From assembly GCF_902459505.1 (NCBI RefSeq), contig NC_047097.1:17259749-17323748 (forward strand): 64,000 nt of DNA, read 5' to 3'. Below are positions 44,190 to 54,758 of the stretch, piece by piece; position 1 is the first letter of the stretch, and each line of letters opens with the position of its first letter. The notes under the pieces were generated by a model, which saw nothing but the letters and a program-made list of their open reading frames with translations, was not told the origin of the DNA and did no database searches. The DNA is from Geotrypetes seraphini. Taxonomy: Eukaryota; Chordata; Amphibia; Gymnophiona; Dermophiidae. Both the position numbers and the translations under genes were made by a program.

Positions 44190-45296
44190 AATAATAGTAA
44201 CTTTAATTCTTGTATACCGCCATACCCTGTGAGTTCTAGGCGGTTCACATTAATTAGACATGGTTACATGCAGTTAAGTATTGAACAGATTTACATTAAT
44301 TAAACATAGTTACGTGTATAGTTAAACATAGTTACGTGTATAGTTACATGTGGTACACATTATTTAAACATAGTTACATGCAGTTAAGTATTAATTGAAC
44401 AGTTTTACGTAGAGTTAAGTGTTCAATTAAATAGGGATGCGGGCAACGAAGTAGATAAAATTGGGGGGAAGGATAGAATGGATCGGGGGTGGGGGTGGGG
44501 CGAGATAAAAAAGGGGGGTGGGTGGGGTTCTTTGGGGAGGGGGCAATTAAGTGTCGTGGCATTGGAAGAGGTGTGTTTTGAGTAGTTTTCTAAAGCTGAG
44601 GTAGGTTGGAGCCCCGAGGATTGATTGGGCTATCCATGGGTTTAGTTTGGCGGCCTGGAAGGCGAGGGTTTTGCCGAAGAATTTATTGGAGTGGCAGAGT
44701 TTTAGGGAGGGGAATGCAAATAGCTGGATTCTGTGGGAGTTCTTGTTTCTGTGATTCAGGATGAAGTGTGGGTTGATGTAGTTTGGGGATAGGCTGAATA
44801 CTGTTTTGTAACAGAAACAGGCGAATTTAAATAGGACTCTGGATTCCAATGGTTGCCAATTAAGTTTGTGGTAAAAAGGGGTAACATGTTCCCATTTTTT
44901 CAGGCCGAATATGAGGCGGACAGCGGTGTTCTGGATCATTCTGAGTCTTCTGATAGTTTTCTTCGTGGAGCTCAGGTAAATGATATTATAGTAGTCCAGT
45001 ATGCTGAGAATGGAGGATTGCACTAGGAGGTGGAATGACATGTCGTCAAAATATTTTTTTATGGTGCGTAGTTTCCAGAGCGCCGAGATGCTTTTCCTAA
45101 CTGTAATGTCGGTGTGCTTCTCCAGGGTTAGGTGTTTGTCTAGTGTGACTCCTAGTATTTTTAGGGTTTGTTCGAGGGGAAAGGTCGATCCTTTTACTTG
45201 AATTGTGGTGTCTATGATTTTGTCTTTGGGGCTATCCAGGAAAAATTTTGTTTTTAGTGCTTCTGTACAGCTGCAACTCAATAGACTTGCAGTTTC
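44190..45296 (-). mobile_element. L2-type LINE, 3' third
   Basis: The 3' tail on the plus strand starts near TTGTATACCGCCATACC and GTTCTAGGCGGTTCAC, then internal TACATGCAGTTAAGT repeats. A 244-codon open frame (45,281-44,547) covers the RT thumb and C-terminal region: KILGVTLDKHLTLEKH, IQNTAVRLIFGLKKW and LLKTHLF. RT catalytic motifs are lost by 5' truncation. The remaining frame is open, so this copy is comparatively young. Confidence 0.85.
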
Positions 45297-45337
45297 ACTA
45301 CCTGCAAGTCTATTGAGTTGCAGCTGGACAGAAGCAC
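45257..45337. repeat. Hairpin at the L2 / Penelope-like junction
   Basis: Arms of 36 bp (45,257-45,292 and 45,302-45,337; key part CTGCAACTCAATAGACTTG) pair with one mismatch around a 9-nt spacer. The left arm belongs to the L2 frame, so the right arm is an inverted copy of the LINE's truncated 5' end. Confidence 0.85.
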
Positions 45338-45740
45338 TACGTTGTCGTGTTGGGTCCTGTGTACTCGTACAAGAGAATCATTTTTCTGGAATGCTATATT
45401 GTATTTTCTACAATAAAGATAAAACTTTTACACCTTGCACATCGTATCTGCAGTTTTTCTCCTTGTTTTGGTCATTAAACATTGTTGTAGAACAATAAAA
45501 ACAGTGAAATGAACATGCCCAACCGAAACCTTTATGGAACACAAATACTACTTCATTGAGTTATAGCAGTAGATAATTCTTCATACCCCTAAGGTCTGAC
45601 TGACATCTAAAATTTCAGTTTTGGACTCAAACTTTCTGAGACAGTAGGCAGGTGCTGGAGATAACTGACAGGGCGGGGCTACAGAATGACATACCTTTTT
45701 ACTAGAAAAGATATTAGCAAGGTAAGAACCTAATCTCTTT

Positions 45741-46204
45741 TTTTTTTTTTTTGTAAAGCTTTATTGATTTTAAAACTTTGATAGTGCAATACAAATGGTA
45801 AATCATACAAACTGCATGAAAACACACTATTAACTATACAATTATTACATTAAACAATCATTTTCTCCCCTTCTTATCTTAATTATTAAACAATAATACA
45901 TATGATATGAATTCAATATTATAATGAAATAATTTAACTCCTCAAAGTACGTTTCCCCCCCCCCCCCCACCCTCCCTGGATGTGCAAGGACTCTAATGGA
46001 AAAAGAAAGAAAGAAACATAACCCTGATTATAATGCAATAAAATTAGTCAATGGACTCCATACATCATTAAAGGACTTATTATTCCCCCAACATTCCGCC
46101 ATCATCCTTTCATACTTATACGTAGTATACACAGTTACCCACCAAAAAGTAAATTTAATCCTATCATGGCTTTTCCAATTATGAGTATTCAGCTGAACCC
46201 CTAT
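45741..46204 (-). mobile_element. L1/Tx1-like LINE 3' end
   Basis: A T-run then GTAAAGCTTTATTGATTTT is the minus-strand 3' end. Downstream GTCAATGGACTCCATACATC and CCAATTATGAGTATTCAGC correspond to the ORF2 end region of the family at 41,603. Frames are decayed. It sits beside DIRS terminal sequence (46,205-46,390). Confidence 0.7.
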
Positions 46205-46401
46205 TCCTGAAATAAACAGAGCAGATCAGAAAGACTCCTTCAGCTCGCAAGCAAAAGGAAAAACTTAAAGGGGCAGAAGAGTCCTCTAGTGAAGGAGAAG
46301 GGATTCAAAAGATGTAATGGATTCCTTCTGCACAGCTTGCGAGCATGGGAATCTTACATCTACTGCACTAGAAAAAGATTTATAATACAAAGGCAACTTA
46401 C

Positions 46402-46588
46402 TTGTAGGTGTACAGAAGAAAACCTTCCACAATAAGAATATGAATAGTTTCATCTTCCTCCTCTGACTGTTGCGAAACATCAGTATCCAATGTATTATTG
46501 ACTCCATGTGAACGTTCAAACTTGACTGGGTTTTTTATCCAGGCTTCGATGGTACTCATCATAGCTTCCATATCCAATGAATTGATAA
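46402..46588 (-). CDS. NMRK2-like: NMRK2-like, exon 4
   Basis: This 187-bp exon encodes [17 protein letters not shown], a variable acidic stretch ([12 protein letters not shown]), and [12 protein letters not shown]. The VEGFLL strand is the Walker B-like segment of the kinase fold. NMRK2 has LDMEAMLDTVQAW and LLLEGFLLYSYK at the same places. Acceptor is TTTTGAAG, donor is TACAA|GTAAGT. The acidic insert is longer than in human NMRK2 and is the most divergent part of the protein. Confidence 0.93.
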
Positions 46589-46721
46589 CTTCAAAATAAA
46601 ACAATAAGTGCAATACTACATTTCCTGATACATCAAAACTGAGTAATAAAATGGTCACAAAGGCAACATGCTCTACTTGAGATCTTAAATTTATCCTGAA
46701 CTTAACATAAAATGTTCTTAC

Positions 46722-46767
46722 CATCATATTGCTTAAATCCATCTTCAACTGCTATCTGGTCCTGAGG
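46722..46767 (-). CDS. NMRK2-like: NMRK2-like, exon 3
   Basis: A 46-bp exon (acceptor CTATTTCAG, donor GATG|GTAAGA) encodes [15 protein letters not shown] and leaves one base for the next Val codon. NMRK2 has PQDQIAVGEDGFKQWD at the same place, so one residue is lost here. The exon is too short to stand out as an open frame and was found by phase and homology. Confidence 0.9.
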
Positions 46768-47148
46768 CTGAAATAGTTATCAAAAACATACAAAATCCTT
46801 ATCCACCTAATGATCAATAAATGATAAAATTCTAATTTAAAATGCAAATGAAGGGTTTTAGATATGAGCCATATGTTTTACATTATACTATTTTCTAACT
46901 AAAACATTTTTAAATACAAAAGAACCTAAGAAATAAGTCTTGCAATACAAAAACCCAGCTAGAATAAGGTAAAAAAAAAATACAGTATCATCCAAGAAGT
47001 CATATGTATTCTCAAACATCTTACACACAATGTACTATACTAAAGACAACAGGTCAGCTGCTTTCCTTCTCAGCTTTTACAGACAGTAAATAAAGGGAAA
47101 ATCCATTACTTATTTTGAATAAGTAATTAAACATTTAATTTACAGACT
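46768..47148. other. Intron 2 sequence, nothing recognised
   Basis: AT-rich, unique-looking sequence upstream of NMRK2-like exon 3. No repeat end or RNA gene. Confidence 0.5.
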
Positions 47149-47212
47149 AAAAAGAGATTATGTACTTACCCTGGTAAGCTCTTTTCCAGTAGATAGGAGA
47201 GATATTCTAGAC

Positions 47213-47404
47213 CAGGGGTGTCAAAGTCCCTCCTCGAGGGCCGCAATCCAGTCGGGTTTTCAGGATTTCCCCAATGAATATGCATGAGATCTATTTGCAT
47301 GCACTGCTTTCATTGTATGCAAATAGATCTCATGCATATTCATTGGGGAAATCCTGAAAACCCGACTGGATTGCGGCCCTCGAGGACCGACTTTGACACC
47401 TGTG
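47213..47404. mobile_element. Palindromic hAT MITE with 8-bp target duplication
   Basis: Starts CAGGGGTGTCAAAGTCC, ends CGACTTTGACACCTGTG; almost the whole 192 bp folds back on itself. TTCTAGAC flanks it (47,205-47,212 and 47,405-47,412). Each arm carries an octamer ATGCAAAT beside AGATCT. A relative is at 60,964. Confidence 0.93.
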
Positions 47405-49305
47405 TTCTAGACAATAGGATTATTCCCCCATACTCACATGCTGCAGAAGGAATCAACTCTGTATTTTTCACTCTGCCTCCAGTGTACTTCACAGATCAGT
47501 TTAGCACCCTCTACAGTCAGTACCCAAGCACCGAGAGGCACCCATACAAGTGAAGTAGAGGCACCTGCAAGAACAGGCTAAACAAATGGTTTTGCTCTAA
47601 AGAACTTAAAAGTACCCTTAACCGCCAACACAGGCTTCAAAGCAGCTCAGAAACTACTCTCCATGAAATTGAACATATATAGAAATTCTTTGCAGCCCTG
47701 AATGGCTGCCAGCTTCCAAGAATCAACTTGGAAAAGCATAAACAGATTGAAAACTGTAAGCAGGCACAGAAAGGACACCCATCTACTGGATACCTATCTA
47801 CTGGAAAAGAGCTTACCAGGGTAAGTATGTAATTTCTTTATCCGGTGAAATAGGTAAGACATTCTAGACAATAAGGATGTACAAAAGCAGTCTCCCCCCC
47901 CCCCCCAAATAGCTAGGGTGGGCTTGCTGTGCCGGCCCTTAAGACCGAGGACCTGAAGGCTGAATCCTGCCTGGCAGCAACATCCACTCTGTAAAACTTG
48001 GCAAATGTGTAAAGCGAAGACCATGTTGCTGCTCTGCAAATCTCTTCAGGAGGAACAGATTTAGCTTCGGCCCACAAAGAAGTCACACTCCTGGTAGAAT
48101 GCACCTTAACAGAAACAGGAGACCATTTTCCAGCAAGAATGTAGGCTGACGAAATGGATTTATGGATTCATCTGGAGATCGTGGTCTTAGAAGTGGGAGT
48201 ACCCTGCTTAATCAAATGAGTCAGCACAAACAGATGGTCAGAAAGGTGAAACTCGTTAGTCCAAATAACGCAGGAGAACCCTGCGCATGTCCAGTTTCAT
48301 CAATAGGCAATCCTGTATTCTGGAACTTTTTGGCTGAAAGACAGACAAACACACTTCCTGATTGACATGGAAAGCCAAAACAACCTTCAGCAAAAGGAAG
48401 GAACCATCTGTAGAGAAACCCCTGCTTCCGAAATTCAGAGAAAAGAGTCTCGACAAGACATCTGCAGTTCTGAAACCCTAAGGGAAGATATGATGGCGAC
48501 CAGAAAAACAGTCTTGAGCATCAAGTCTAAGAGGGAAGCATCCCAAAGAGGCTCAAAGGGAACTTGCTCGACAGCTCCAAGTTAAGGTCCCAGGCCGGGA
48601 AAGGCATCTGCTTGATCCGAAGAGCTCCCTTCAAGAAATGAGTGACATCAGGATGCGATGTTAAAGAGGACTGACTGTCCCGGGATCTAAAACAGGACAA
48701 TCTAGCCACCTGGAGCCACAGAGATGCCACAGTAAGGCCTTTATCCAAACCAGCCTGAAGAAGGTGAGAATCTACGAGACGAGAGCTGAATAAGGGTCCA
48801 CCGATTATGAAAGGTCTTCCATGCCTTAGCATAAGATCCAGGGAGGCCAGGAATACCCCCAAAGCTACTGCTGCAGTGACTGACTGCACAGTCTCCATTT
48901 GGAAGCGGAGAATCTTGAGAGCTGCATTCACATGCTGGAGATCCAGAATAGGCCTCCAATCTTTGGAGCCTTTCTTTGGCATGATAAAGTATACAGAGTA
49001 TCTGCCTAAGCCCGAAAGGTTGCGTGGCACTGGCTCTATTGCTTGAATATCCAGTAAATGCTGCGCGCCTTTTCCAGGCATCTGGATGGAGGATCCACAA
49101 ACCAATCTGACTGAGGCTGGGCAAATTCCAGCTTGTAGCCTGATTGAATAATGTCTAAGACAAACTGGTCTGCTGTAGTGCGCATCCAAGTAGGCAGAAA
49201 CTCTGTAAGCAGGCCCCCTATTCACAGAGGGGCATCTGGCATCATTATATCTTTCTGGTAGGGTGTGCAGGACGGATGGGGGAAAGAACCCTATTGTCTA
49301 GAGAA

Positions 49306-50262
49306 TAGAGTTTCTCAACTTCTTCAAGCCAAGTACCCCCTAATTCTAATAAATATCAACCGAGTTCCCCCACCCAGGCTCCGCCCCTGATCCCACCCCC
49401 ATAATAATCGTACTAATTGTAATGCAATTTCTTCTGTCCATTTTTCATATACATACAATATAATCTTAATACATGACAACCACAAAATTAAAAAGAAAAA
49501 ACAAAGCACACTGTATGCAGAGAAAATGTTAATCATTTAAATTCGGTTTTTTTTAAAGAGGTCAAGACAGATGACTTTACAATATACAATGTCACCTCAG
49601 TAACAACTATAGAAAAATAGCCAAATATAGTGCAAAATATAGACAGCAGATATAAATTCTCAAAACTCATACCATTTCTATCACTCTATGCCCAATTTTC
49701 CTTTCCCCATGTGCCACCATATTTCCCTCTAACTCACACATTCGTACCCAACTATTCTTCCTTTCTATTCCCTCCCATGTCTCAAGTTAATACCCCCTTT
49801 CTCCCTCTCTTCTGTGTTCCATGTTCATGCCCCCTCCCTTCCATCTGTGTCGAGTTTGTGCCCCCTCCTTGCACACAAATAGCTGCCTGTCTGTAGAAGC
49901 TGCCACTGTCTCCGGGAATCCCGCTTTCCTGCCCGCCCCCTGCTGCTGGGGATCCCTCACCTCCCTGCCCCCCCACCCCCCAAAGACAACCCAATTCTTG
50001 TTTGATCCGCACGCGCTCCTTCTGTCTTCAGTGGGGATAGCACAAGCAGCGATTGACATGCTGCCCGTGGCTGACCCACAAGCTTTCCCTCAGAGAAGGT
50101 TTCTGTGTCAGCTACTTGCGTGCAGCATGTGAATCGCTGCAAGCGCTGTCCATGCAAGCAGTGCTGCTGAAGACCGAAGGAGCGAGTGTGGCTCAAAGAA
50201 GGTGGTACCTGTACCCCCAAGAAGCGGCCCGCGTACCCTTATATCATGTGTTGAGAAACACA
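49306..50262. mobile_element. hAT-like non-autonomous element (TTTCTCAACTT ends)
   Basis: Left end TAGAGTTTCTCAACTTCTTC and right end ATGTGTTGAGAAACACAG are inverted repeats of a well-known hAT type. The interior has an AT-rich left part and a CT-rich, then GC-rich right part without a transposase. GTCTAGA stands near both sides, so the target duplication is imperfect. Confidence 0.7.
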
Positions 50263-50348
50263 GGTCTAGAATGTCACACCTATTGCACTGGAATATGTTT
50301 TAACAGTTTAGCTATTTGTGAAAAAGTATTTAGTCACCAACGAGAAAA

Positions 50349-50945
50349 TATTTCTTTTTTTTTTTAATTCTTTATTCATTTTTCCATCTTACAAGTGAAT
50401 AAATAATTAAACATTTGAAATTGAATACATCACTTGAATTTCTTTCTTTTATAACATTAATACACAGTTTACTCCCTTCCCTCCCCCCCTATCCTTAACT
50501 AATTCAACCAAATAAATCGTACAAATATTCTTTCCTATTAATCTAAACAATTAATAAAATTTAGAACCCCCACCCATCCCCACATTTGCAATTGTATTTG
50601 TAATGGAAAATGGTATCTATTCATTACAATAATTTGTCAATGGCCTCCAAATCTCTTTAAATTTATTATAATTCCCTTTTTGTATAGCTATTGTTCTCTC
50701 CATTTTATAAATGTGACACAACGAATTCCACCAGAAATCATAATTGAGTCTACTCCAAATTCTTCCAATTACTTGTAATATGTTGTATGGCGACTCCTGT
50801 CATAATCAATAAAAGCTTATTATTGTTTGATGAAATTTGGCTCTTTGTTCTCATTGACATTCCAAATAGAATCGTATCATATGATAAAGCCACAGGATTT
50901 TCCAATAAACAATTTATTTTTAACCCCATTCTAGAATATTAGAAA
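50349..50945 (-). mobile_element. L1/Tx1-like LINE, 5'-truncated, close to exon 2
   Basis: A T-run and TTCTTTATTCATTTTTCC form the 3' end. GTCAATGGCCTCCAAATC and ACGAATTCCACCAGAAATC correspond to the ORF2 end of the family at 41,603. Stops are present. It ends about 30 bp from the splice donor of NMRK2-like exon 2 (50,975) in the same orientation as the gene. AAATATTT occurs on both sides as a possible target duplication. Confidence 0.85.
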
Positions 50946-50974
50946 TGCAAGGGAAATATTTAAGAGGCACTCAC

Positions 50975-51065
50975 CTTAAAGAAATCGTCTTGATGTACTA
51001 CGCAACAGTTAGGTAACTGATTGGCAAGTTTATTGGTAAGAGTCGTCTTCCCGCCGTTGGTAACG
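50975..51065 (-). CDS. NMRK2-like: NMRK2-like, exon 2 (Walker A)
   Basis: This 91-bp exon has acceptor TTCCTTCTTAG and donor AAG|GTGAGT. It encodes VTNGGKTTLTN, completing the Walker A P-loop that binds ATP phosphates (GGVTNGGKTT). It continues to LPNCCVVHQDDFFK, where the DD pair belongs to the family's substrate-binding and catalytic region. It matches NMRK2 nearly word for word. A 5'-truncated LINE on the same strand ends about 30-40 bp inside the following intron. Confidence 0.93.
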
Positions 51066-51176
51066 CTAAGAAGGAAGAAAGACAAAGTCTAAGGTCATTT
51101 TTTGAGTACATCTGCGCCTGTTAGACAATCTAATCAGTCCCACAGTTAACTTCTTATTTGTAATTAAAGATAATTT

Positions 51177-51718
51177 ATTTTATATAAATTTAGACAAACG
51201 TAAAACCGGCTACATTGAGTTGATCGTTCAAATAATACAGGGTTTTGAAAAGTCATAGTTTGAGTGTACAAAATTTTGGTATATATTTTAACAACTTTAA
51301 CATATTTGTAGCACATAGTTTATTCTTATATCTCAAAAGGTGGAATAAAAATTGTTCTTGCTGTTTTTGATTTTTATTACTATTATTCTAGTATTTAACT
51401 ATTTAGCAACAAACCAACCTAAATACTGTACTTCAAAGCCAAGCTTCATAAATTATGAAGTTAATGAAATTATGCCGACGCCCCATTATTGAAAGATATA
51501 AAATATTACATGCATGGGTTCTGGACTAGAGAGTGGTTTTCTTTTCCTCGAATTCCGAACAAGTGGTTTCCAATGAAGAATTTTCAGTGAGAGTGGCAAC
51601 TTGTAGCAATCATGTCTAAAAATCAGACAGATCGTCTGACTTCTGGGACCGGAGAAGCCCCTCATTTCACTTGAATGGACAGAAATAAAAGTGAATAAAT
51701 AAACCAAAACATTTTTTG
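51177..51718. repeat. Duplicated 0.54-kb block, intact copy
   Basis: From ATATAAATTTAGACAAACG to CAAAACATTTTTTGG this block is closely matched by 57,267-57,664 plus 59,712-59,858, same orientation, roughly 95% by eye. It has no recognised termini or coding frame and lies in intron 1 of the NMRK2-like gene. It may be an unnamed interspersed repeat or a local duplication. Confidence 0.85.
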
Positions 51719-52484
51719 GACTCGCTTTCGAGATCAGCCTGAGAAAAGAAGCGTTAGTTGGGCCAGGCTGAAAATGGATTCAGTTGGTTCGATAAAAATT
51801 ATAGATCCTAAACATTCCTTTGGTTATTGTTCTCCTCTCACATCAAGCAGCATTATGGGGGTAAAGATCTAGAACAATTGCTACTACTTATGGGGAATTT
51901 AGGAAACAGCTAAAAACGTATCTGTTCCTAAATTACTTGGGCAACTAACCTGCACAATCTCATTCCACAATAACAGATCCCTAGAGCTGTTAATCACTGT
52001 TAAAGTTGTTGTATAACTTTTCTTATTGTTGAATAATATAAAATAAAAATATTGAACAAACCAAAAAAACCCATAAACTTTGTTAAATCCACTCAATTTG
52101 TAGCATCTTTTAATTATTGTAAACCACATAGAACTTCACGGTCGTGCAGTCTATAAACTGTTTTATTATTATTATTATTTTTGTTGTTGTTTAGCTTTCG
52201 AGTTTGCTAACTTTTCGTTTTGGGGTCATTTGCTTTGTTAGCCAAAAGGTTACTCAGTCGCGCGACGACAGTTACTGCACCTGACGCGCGCGCCATCACC
52301 GGCCGTCAACGACACCGAGGCTTAGGCGTCGCTTATGATTATTTGGGGCTTCTTATTTATTGAGCCTCAATAAAGATATCTGGACCCCCCCCCCCCCAAA
52401 AAAAAAAAAAGGCGGGCACTTTAGTTATCCTATTACTGTAACTGTCATTCACGAGTTCTAAATAACTGTTAGTCTCTCACTCAC
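51719..52484. other. Intron 1 sequence, CpG-rich near the gene start
   Basis: AT-rich to 52,230, then a CpG-rich stretch (52,255-52,330, GACGCGCGCGCCATCACC) and a C/A run at 52,386-52,410. The CpG stretch may belong to the promoter CpG island. No repeat is named. Confidence 0.5.
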
Positions 52485-52510
52485 CCGCCGATTCCCAAGA
52501 TGTACTTCAT
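52485..52510 (-). CDS. NMRK2-like: NMRK2-like nicotinamide riboside kinase, exon 1
   Basis: Nicotinamide riboside kinases phosphorylate nicotinamide riboside to NMN with ATP, a salvage entry to NAD+ in the cytosol. Exon 1 reads on the minus strand ATG AAG TAC ATC TTG GGA ATC GGC GG|GTGAGT, encoding MKYILGIGG, and supplies the first glycines of the P-loop. The ATG at 52510 is the natural start because kinases of this family begin at this point (human NMRK2 MKLIVGIGG, from memory). Joined in phase with six further exons it gives a 207-codon frame without stops, plus Ile-stop from the proposed terminal exon; the human proteins are 199 and 230 residues. Similarity is clearly higher to NMRK2 than to NMRK1. 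Confidence 0.92.
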
Positions 52511-52800
52511 GGTGCCTGCTGTTCGGCTACGAAGGGAAGCCAAATCTACGAAGCCGTAGACCTGAAACCCGGGCGGACTCCGCGAGGAAGCCGAGAGGAG
52601 GAAAGGGAGAAGGGAAAGAGAAGAAGGAAACGTCAACTACTTAACGTCGTCATGTTTGAGAGGAACCGCTAACTCGGCCGACTGAAGCTCCGGCGCGCGA
52701 GCTCCGCTATTTAAGCGAGTTGGGGGGGGAGCGGACGTCAGCAAACAGCTGCGGCGATTGGCTGCTCAAGCCGTGCGCGGCGACCAATGGGAAGCCGAGG
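52511..52800 (-). promoter_or_regulatory. CpG-rich promoter and 5'UTR of the NMRK2-like gene
   Basis: Upstream of the ATG at 52510 the sequence becomes GC-rich with many CpGs. It contains a TATA-like TTAAATAG on the minus strand near 52,710, about 200 bp before the ATG. CpG density continues inside the gene at 52,255-52,330, in intron 1. No repeat is recognised between 52,390 and 52,900, which fits a constrained promoter. The transcription start is inferred only. Confidence 0.55.
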
Positions 52801-52939
52801 GGGTCGGGTTTCGTTCAGCAGCAGGCACACGGGGCCCCTGGATGTTGATGGGTGGTACGAGTCGTGTCTTCCCTATTAAGAAAAAGGTCGGATTCAGAAG
52901 TATGGCCAAGGTGGAGGGGAAGGGGAACAGGAGGAGGTG

Positions 52940-53860
52940 AACAGTAAGCACTCCCCAGAAAACTAACTTGCTACCCCCCTTTCTGGCCAGGGTACAAAAA
53001 TAATGGACACCCTACACAAGCCTTTATCTTCACAATCTCTCCTGAGCCCAATGGAGTATACTCAACACAACAAACATGATTTGGGGCTTCTGACTTGTGA
53101 TTTTAGAGTTGGAAGTCCTAAAAGCAAATATTGCATTACTGCAAGAGACCAGGCTGAGGGGGGCTGAACGTGATCAACTAAAACTAGGGTGTTGTGAGGA
53201 AGTATATTTTGGGATTTCAGCTCCAAAAAGAGTAGCAATATTGGTAATATGAGATGGGAAAGAATACTCAGGGGAGAATGGTCTGGCTACTAAGGAGGAG
53301 AGGAGAAGAGGACAGTTCTTTGGATAAGTATACATTTATTTTGCTCTATGCTTTGATAATTTTGGGGCTAAAAGCTAAATTGTAGGTTCCTTTATAAAGC
53401 CAGTTTAGATTTTAAAAGAGCAAACCTTACTTAGCTAGTTTCCTTAGTATAAAATCCTTTTTTTAGTTTTTGAACTTTCTGCTAGAGAAAGTCTCTGGCA
53501 ACTTAGTCTTCATTCCTGTCCATCCCTAGCTCATTTCTTTACTTATAGACTTAATTTATAGTCGATTATTCTAATCAGGATAACAGAAGAGCTGTTTATT
53601 ACATATTGCTATGCATCAAACACTAAATAAAGCACACAATATAATCTTAAGACTCTCTATATTAGTCTAATATTCTTAGTACCTTAATAAGGTTTAATTA
53701 TTCAGCTCAGTAATACTAAAATACAGACTAGTTCAGCAGCAAGAGGGGTGCTATCCAGTCTTTTGCACTTTGTCACATATATGATTATCTCCCAGTTGAT
53801 GGGAAGTTATATGTGTGTGCTCATTGCAAAGAGCTCCTAGCTCTCAGAGAATAAGTTTAT
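52940..53860 (+). mobile_element. LINE ORF2 endonuclease fragment and unassigned flank
   Basis: At 53,100-53,235 a plus-strand frame resembles LKANIALLQETRLRGAERDQ and VYFGISAPKRVAILV, the start of an L1/Tx1-type endonuclease (ALLQET box). The frame decays quickly. From 53,300 to 53,860 the sequence is AT-rich and nothing is named. Confidence 0.55.
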
Positions 53861-54125
53861 TCCCTTAGTGGGAGCACCAACTACTCACGCATCTCGGCTC
53901 CCTTCTGACTTCCTTTCTTGGTCGTGGGACTAGGACGTGACATCAGAAAGGAGCCATGGTTGGTGCGAGCAGGAGGTGAAAGATGCTGCTCATGCCAGTG
54001 AATATTTTAAGAGGTAGGCGGGGGATGAGGACGCTTGAGAGGCGTGGAAGAGTAGGAGGGAGAATGGCATGGTGATGCTGGGCACCACCGCCCTAAGCAC
54101 CTCCCTCCCTCACTACACCACTGAT
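53860..54125. mobile_element. hAT-like non-autonomous element, partial
   Basis: The right part matches the family at 7007 and 32,098 (GGCACCACCGCCC, then CTCACTACACCACTG). An internal ATTTTAAGAGGTAGG motif is shared. The left end is unclear. Confidence 0.5.
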
Positions 54126-54215
54126 TATAACCCCCTTATAATGTATGGTGAGCCCTCCAAAACTCCCCCAAAATCTATTATACCCACCTGTCTACCACCC
54201 CAATAGCCCTTATGG

Positions 54216-54484
54216 TTGCAAGTCCCAAACGCCCAGAACAAGACCTTTAGATTCTAATAAGTTGTAGTAACATAATCTTCATCCTCAATAAGAATAATTT
54301 TAAAAATGTGTTTTTAAAGCTTTTCTAAAGATTGGGAGAAATGGAAGAATTCTGATCTCAGCAGGAAGTTCATTCCAAATAGATGTAAAGACATACTCTG
54401 TTGCATGTCTGGGTGTCCAGTCCATCACTTTGCTGGCCCCTCCCATGTAAAAAAGGTCTTGTTTTGGGCGTTTGGGACTTGGAC
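54216..54484. mobile_element. Foldback element with AAGTCCCAAACGCCCAGAAC arms
   Basis: Arms at 54,219-54,252 and 54,450-54,482 are complementary (AGTCCCAAACGCCC / GGGCGTTTGGGACT). The interior (54,255-54,440) looks like L2-type LINE sequence on the plus strand, probably a later insertion. Confidence 0.65.
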
Positions 54485-54758
54485 AAATTTTTGGTCTAGA
54501 ATGTGGTATAAAGACAGATGATTTGGCAGCAAACGGCTGGATGAATTTAAATAAAGTTTTACTGCTGCTGGTTTGGGAAAGCGACAGTATAGGGCAGGAT
54601 GTCCTGGCCTCAGTTGCCGACTGTGCACCCCTTTACAGCGTGCACCTAGGGCAGACTGCGCCCCCCCCCCCTTGATATGCCATTGCCCTGAGGTACGCTG
54701 ACTGATAATGGAATGGCAGCAGAGGAGGATCCTTCAGAGCATATGTTAAAAGTGTGAC

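Larger units (their letters stand above)
43951..45476. mobile_element. Penelope-like inverted-arm locus enclosing an L2 LINE
   Basis: Arms 43,951-44,079 and 45,347-45,476 are reverse complements (for example CTTGTTTTGGTCATT, GGAGAAAATACAATATA and complements). The left arm side carries a complete hammerhead-like fold. An L2 LINE lies between, as at the 5.2-kb locus. No Penelope RT frame remains. Confidence 0.6.
43641..45740. mobile_element. DIRS-like terminal repeats enclosing later insertions
   Basis: AAAAGAGATTAGATTCTTAC at 43,641 and GGTAAGAACCTAATCTC at 45,721 are inverted ends of the DIRS subfamily seen at 10,780 and 47,149. Almost nothing of the coding region is left; a Penelope-like locus and an L2 LINE fill the middle. 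A broken, old relic. Confidence 0.6.
47149..50292 (-). mobile_element. DIRS fossil with two later hAT insertions
   Basis: Left end AAAAGAGATTATGTACTTAC, internal complementary region at about 47,780-47,845, right end near 50,265-50,292 (ATTGCACTGGAATATG). Minus-strand remains of the recombinase (EEICRAATWSSLYTF) and RT (YFIMPKKGSKDWRPILDL) are present; the middle of pol and gag are missing. Broken, many breaks, old. A 192-bp hAT MITE (47,213) and a 0.96-kb hAT-like element (49,306) interrupt its ends. Confidence 0.78.
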
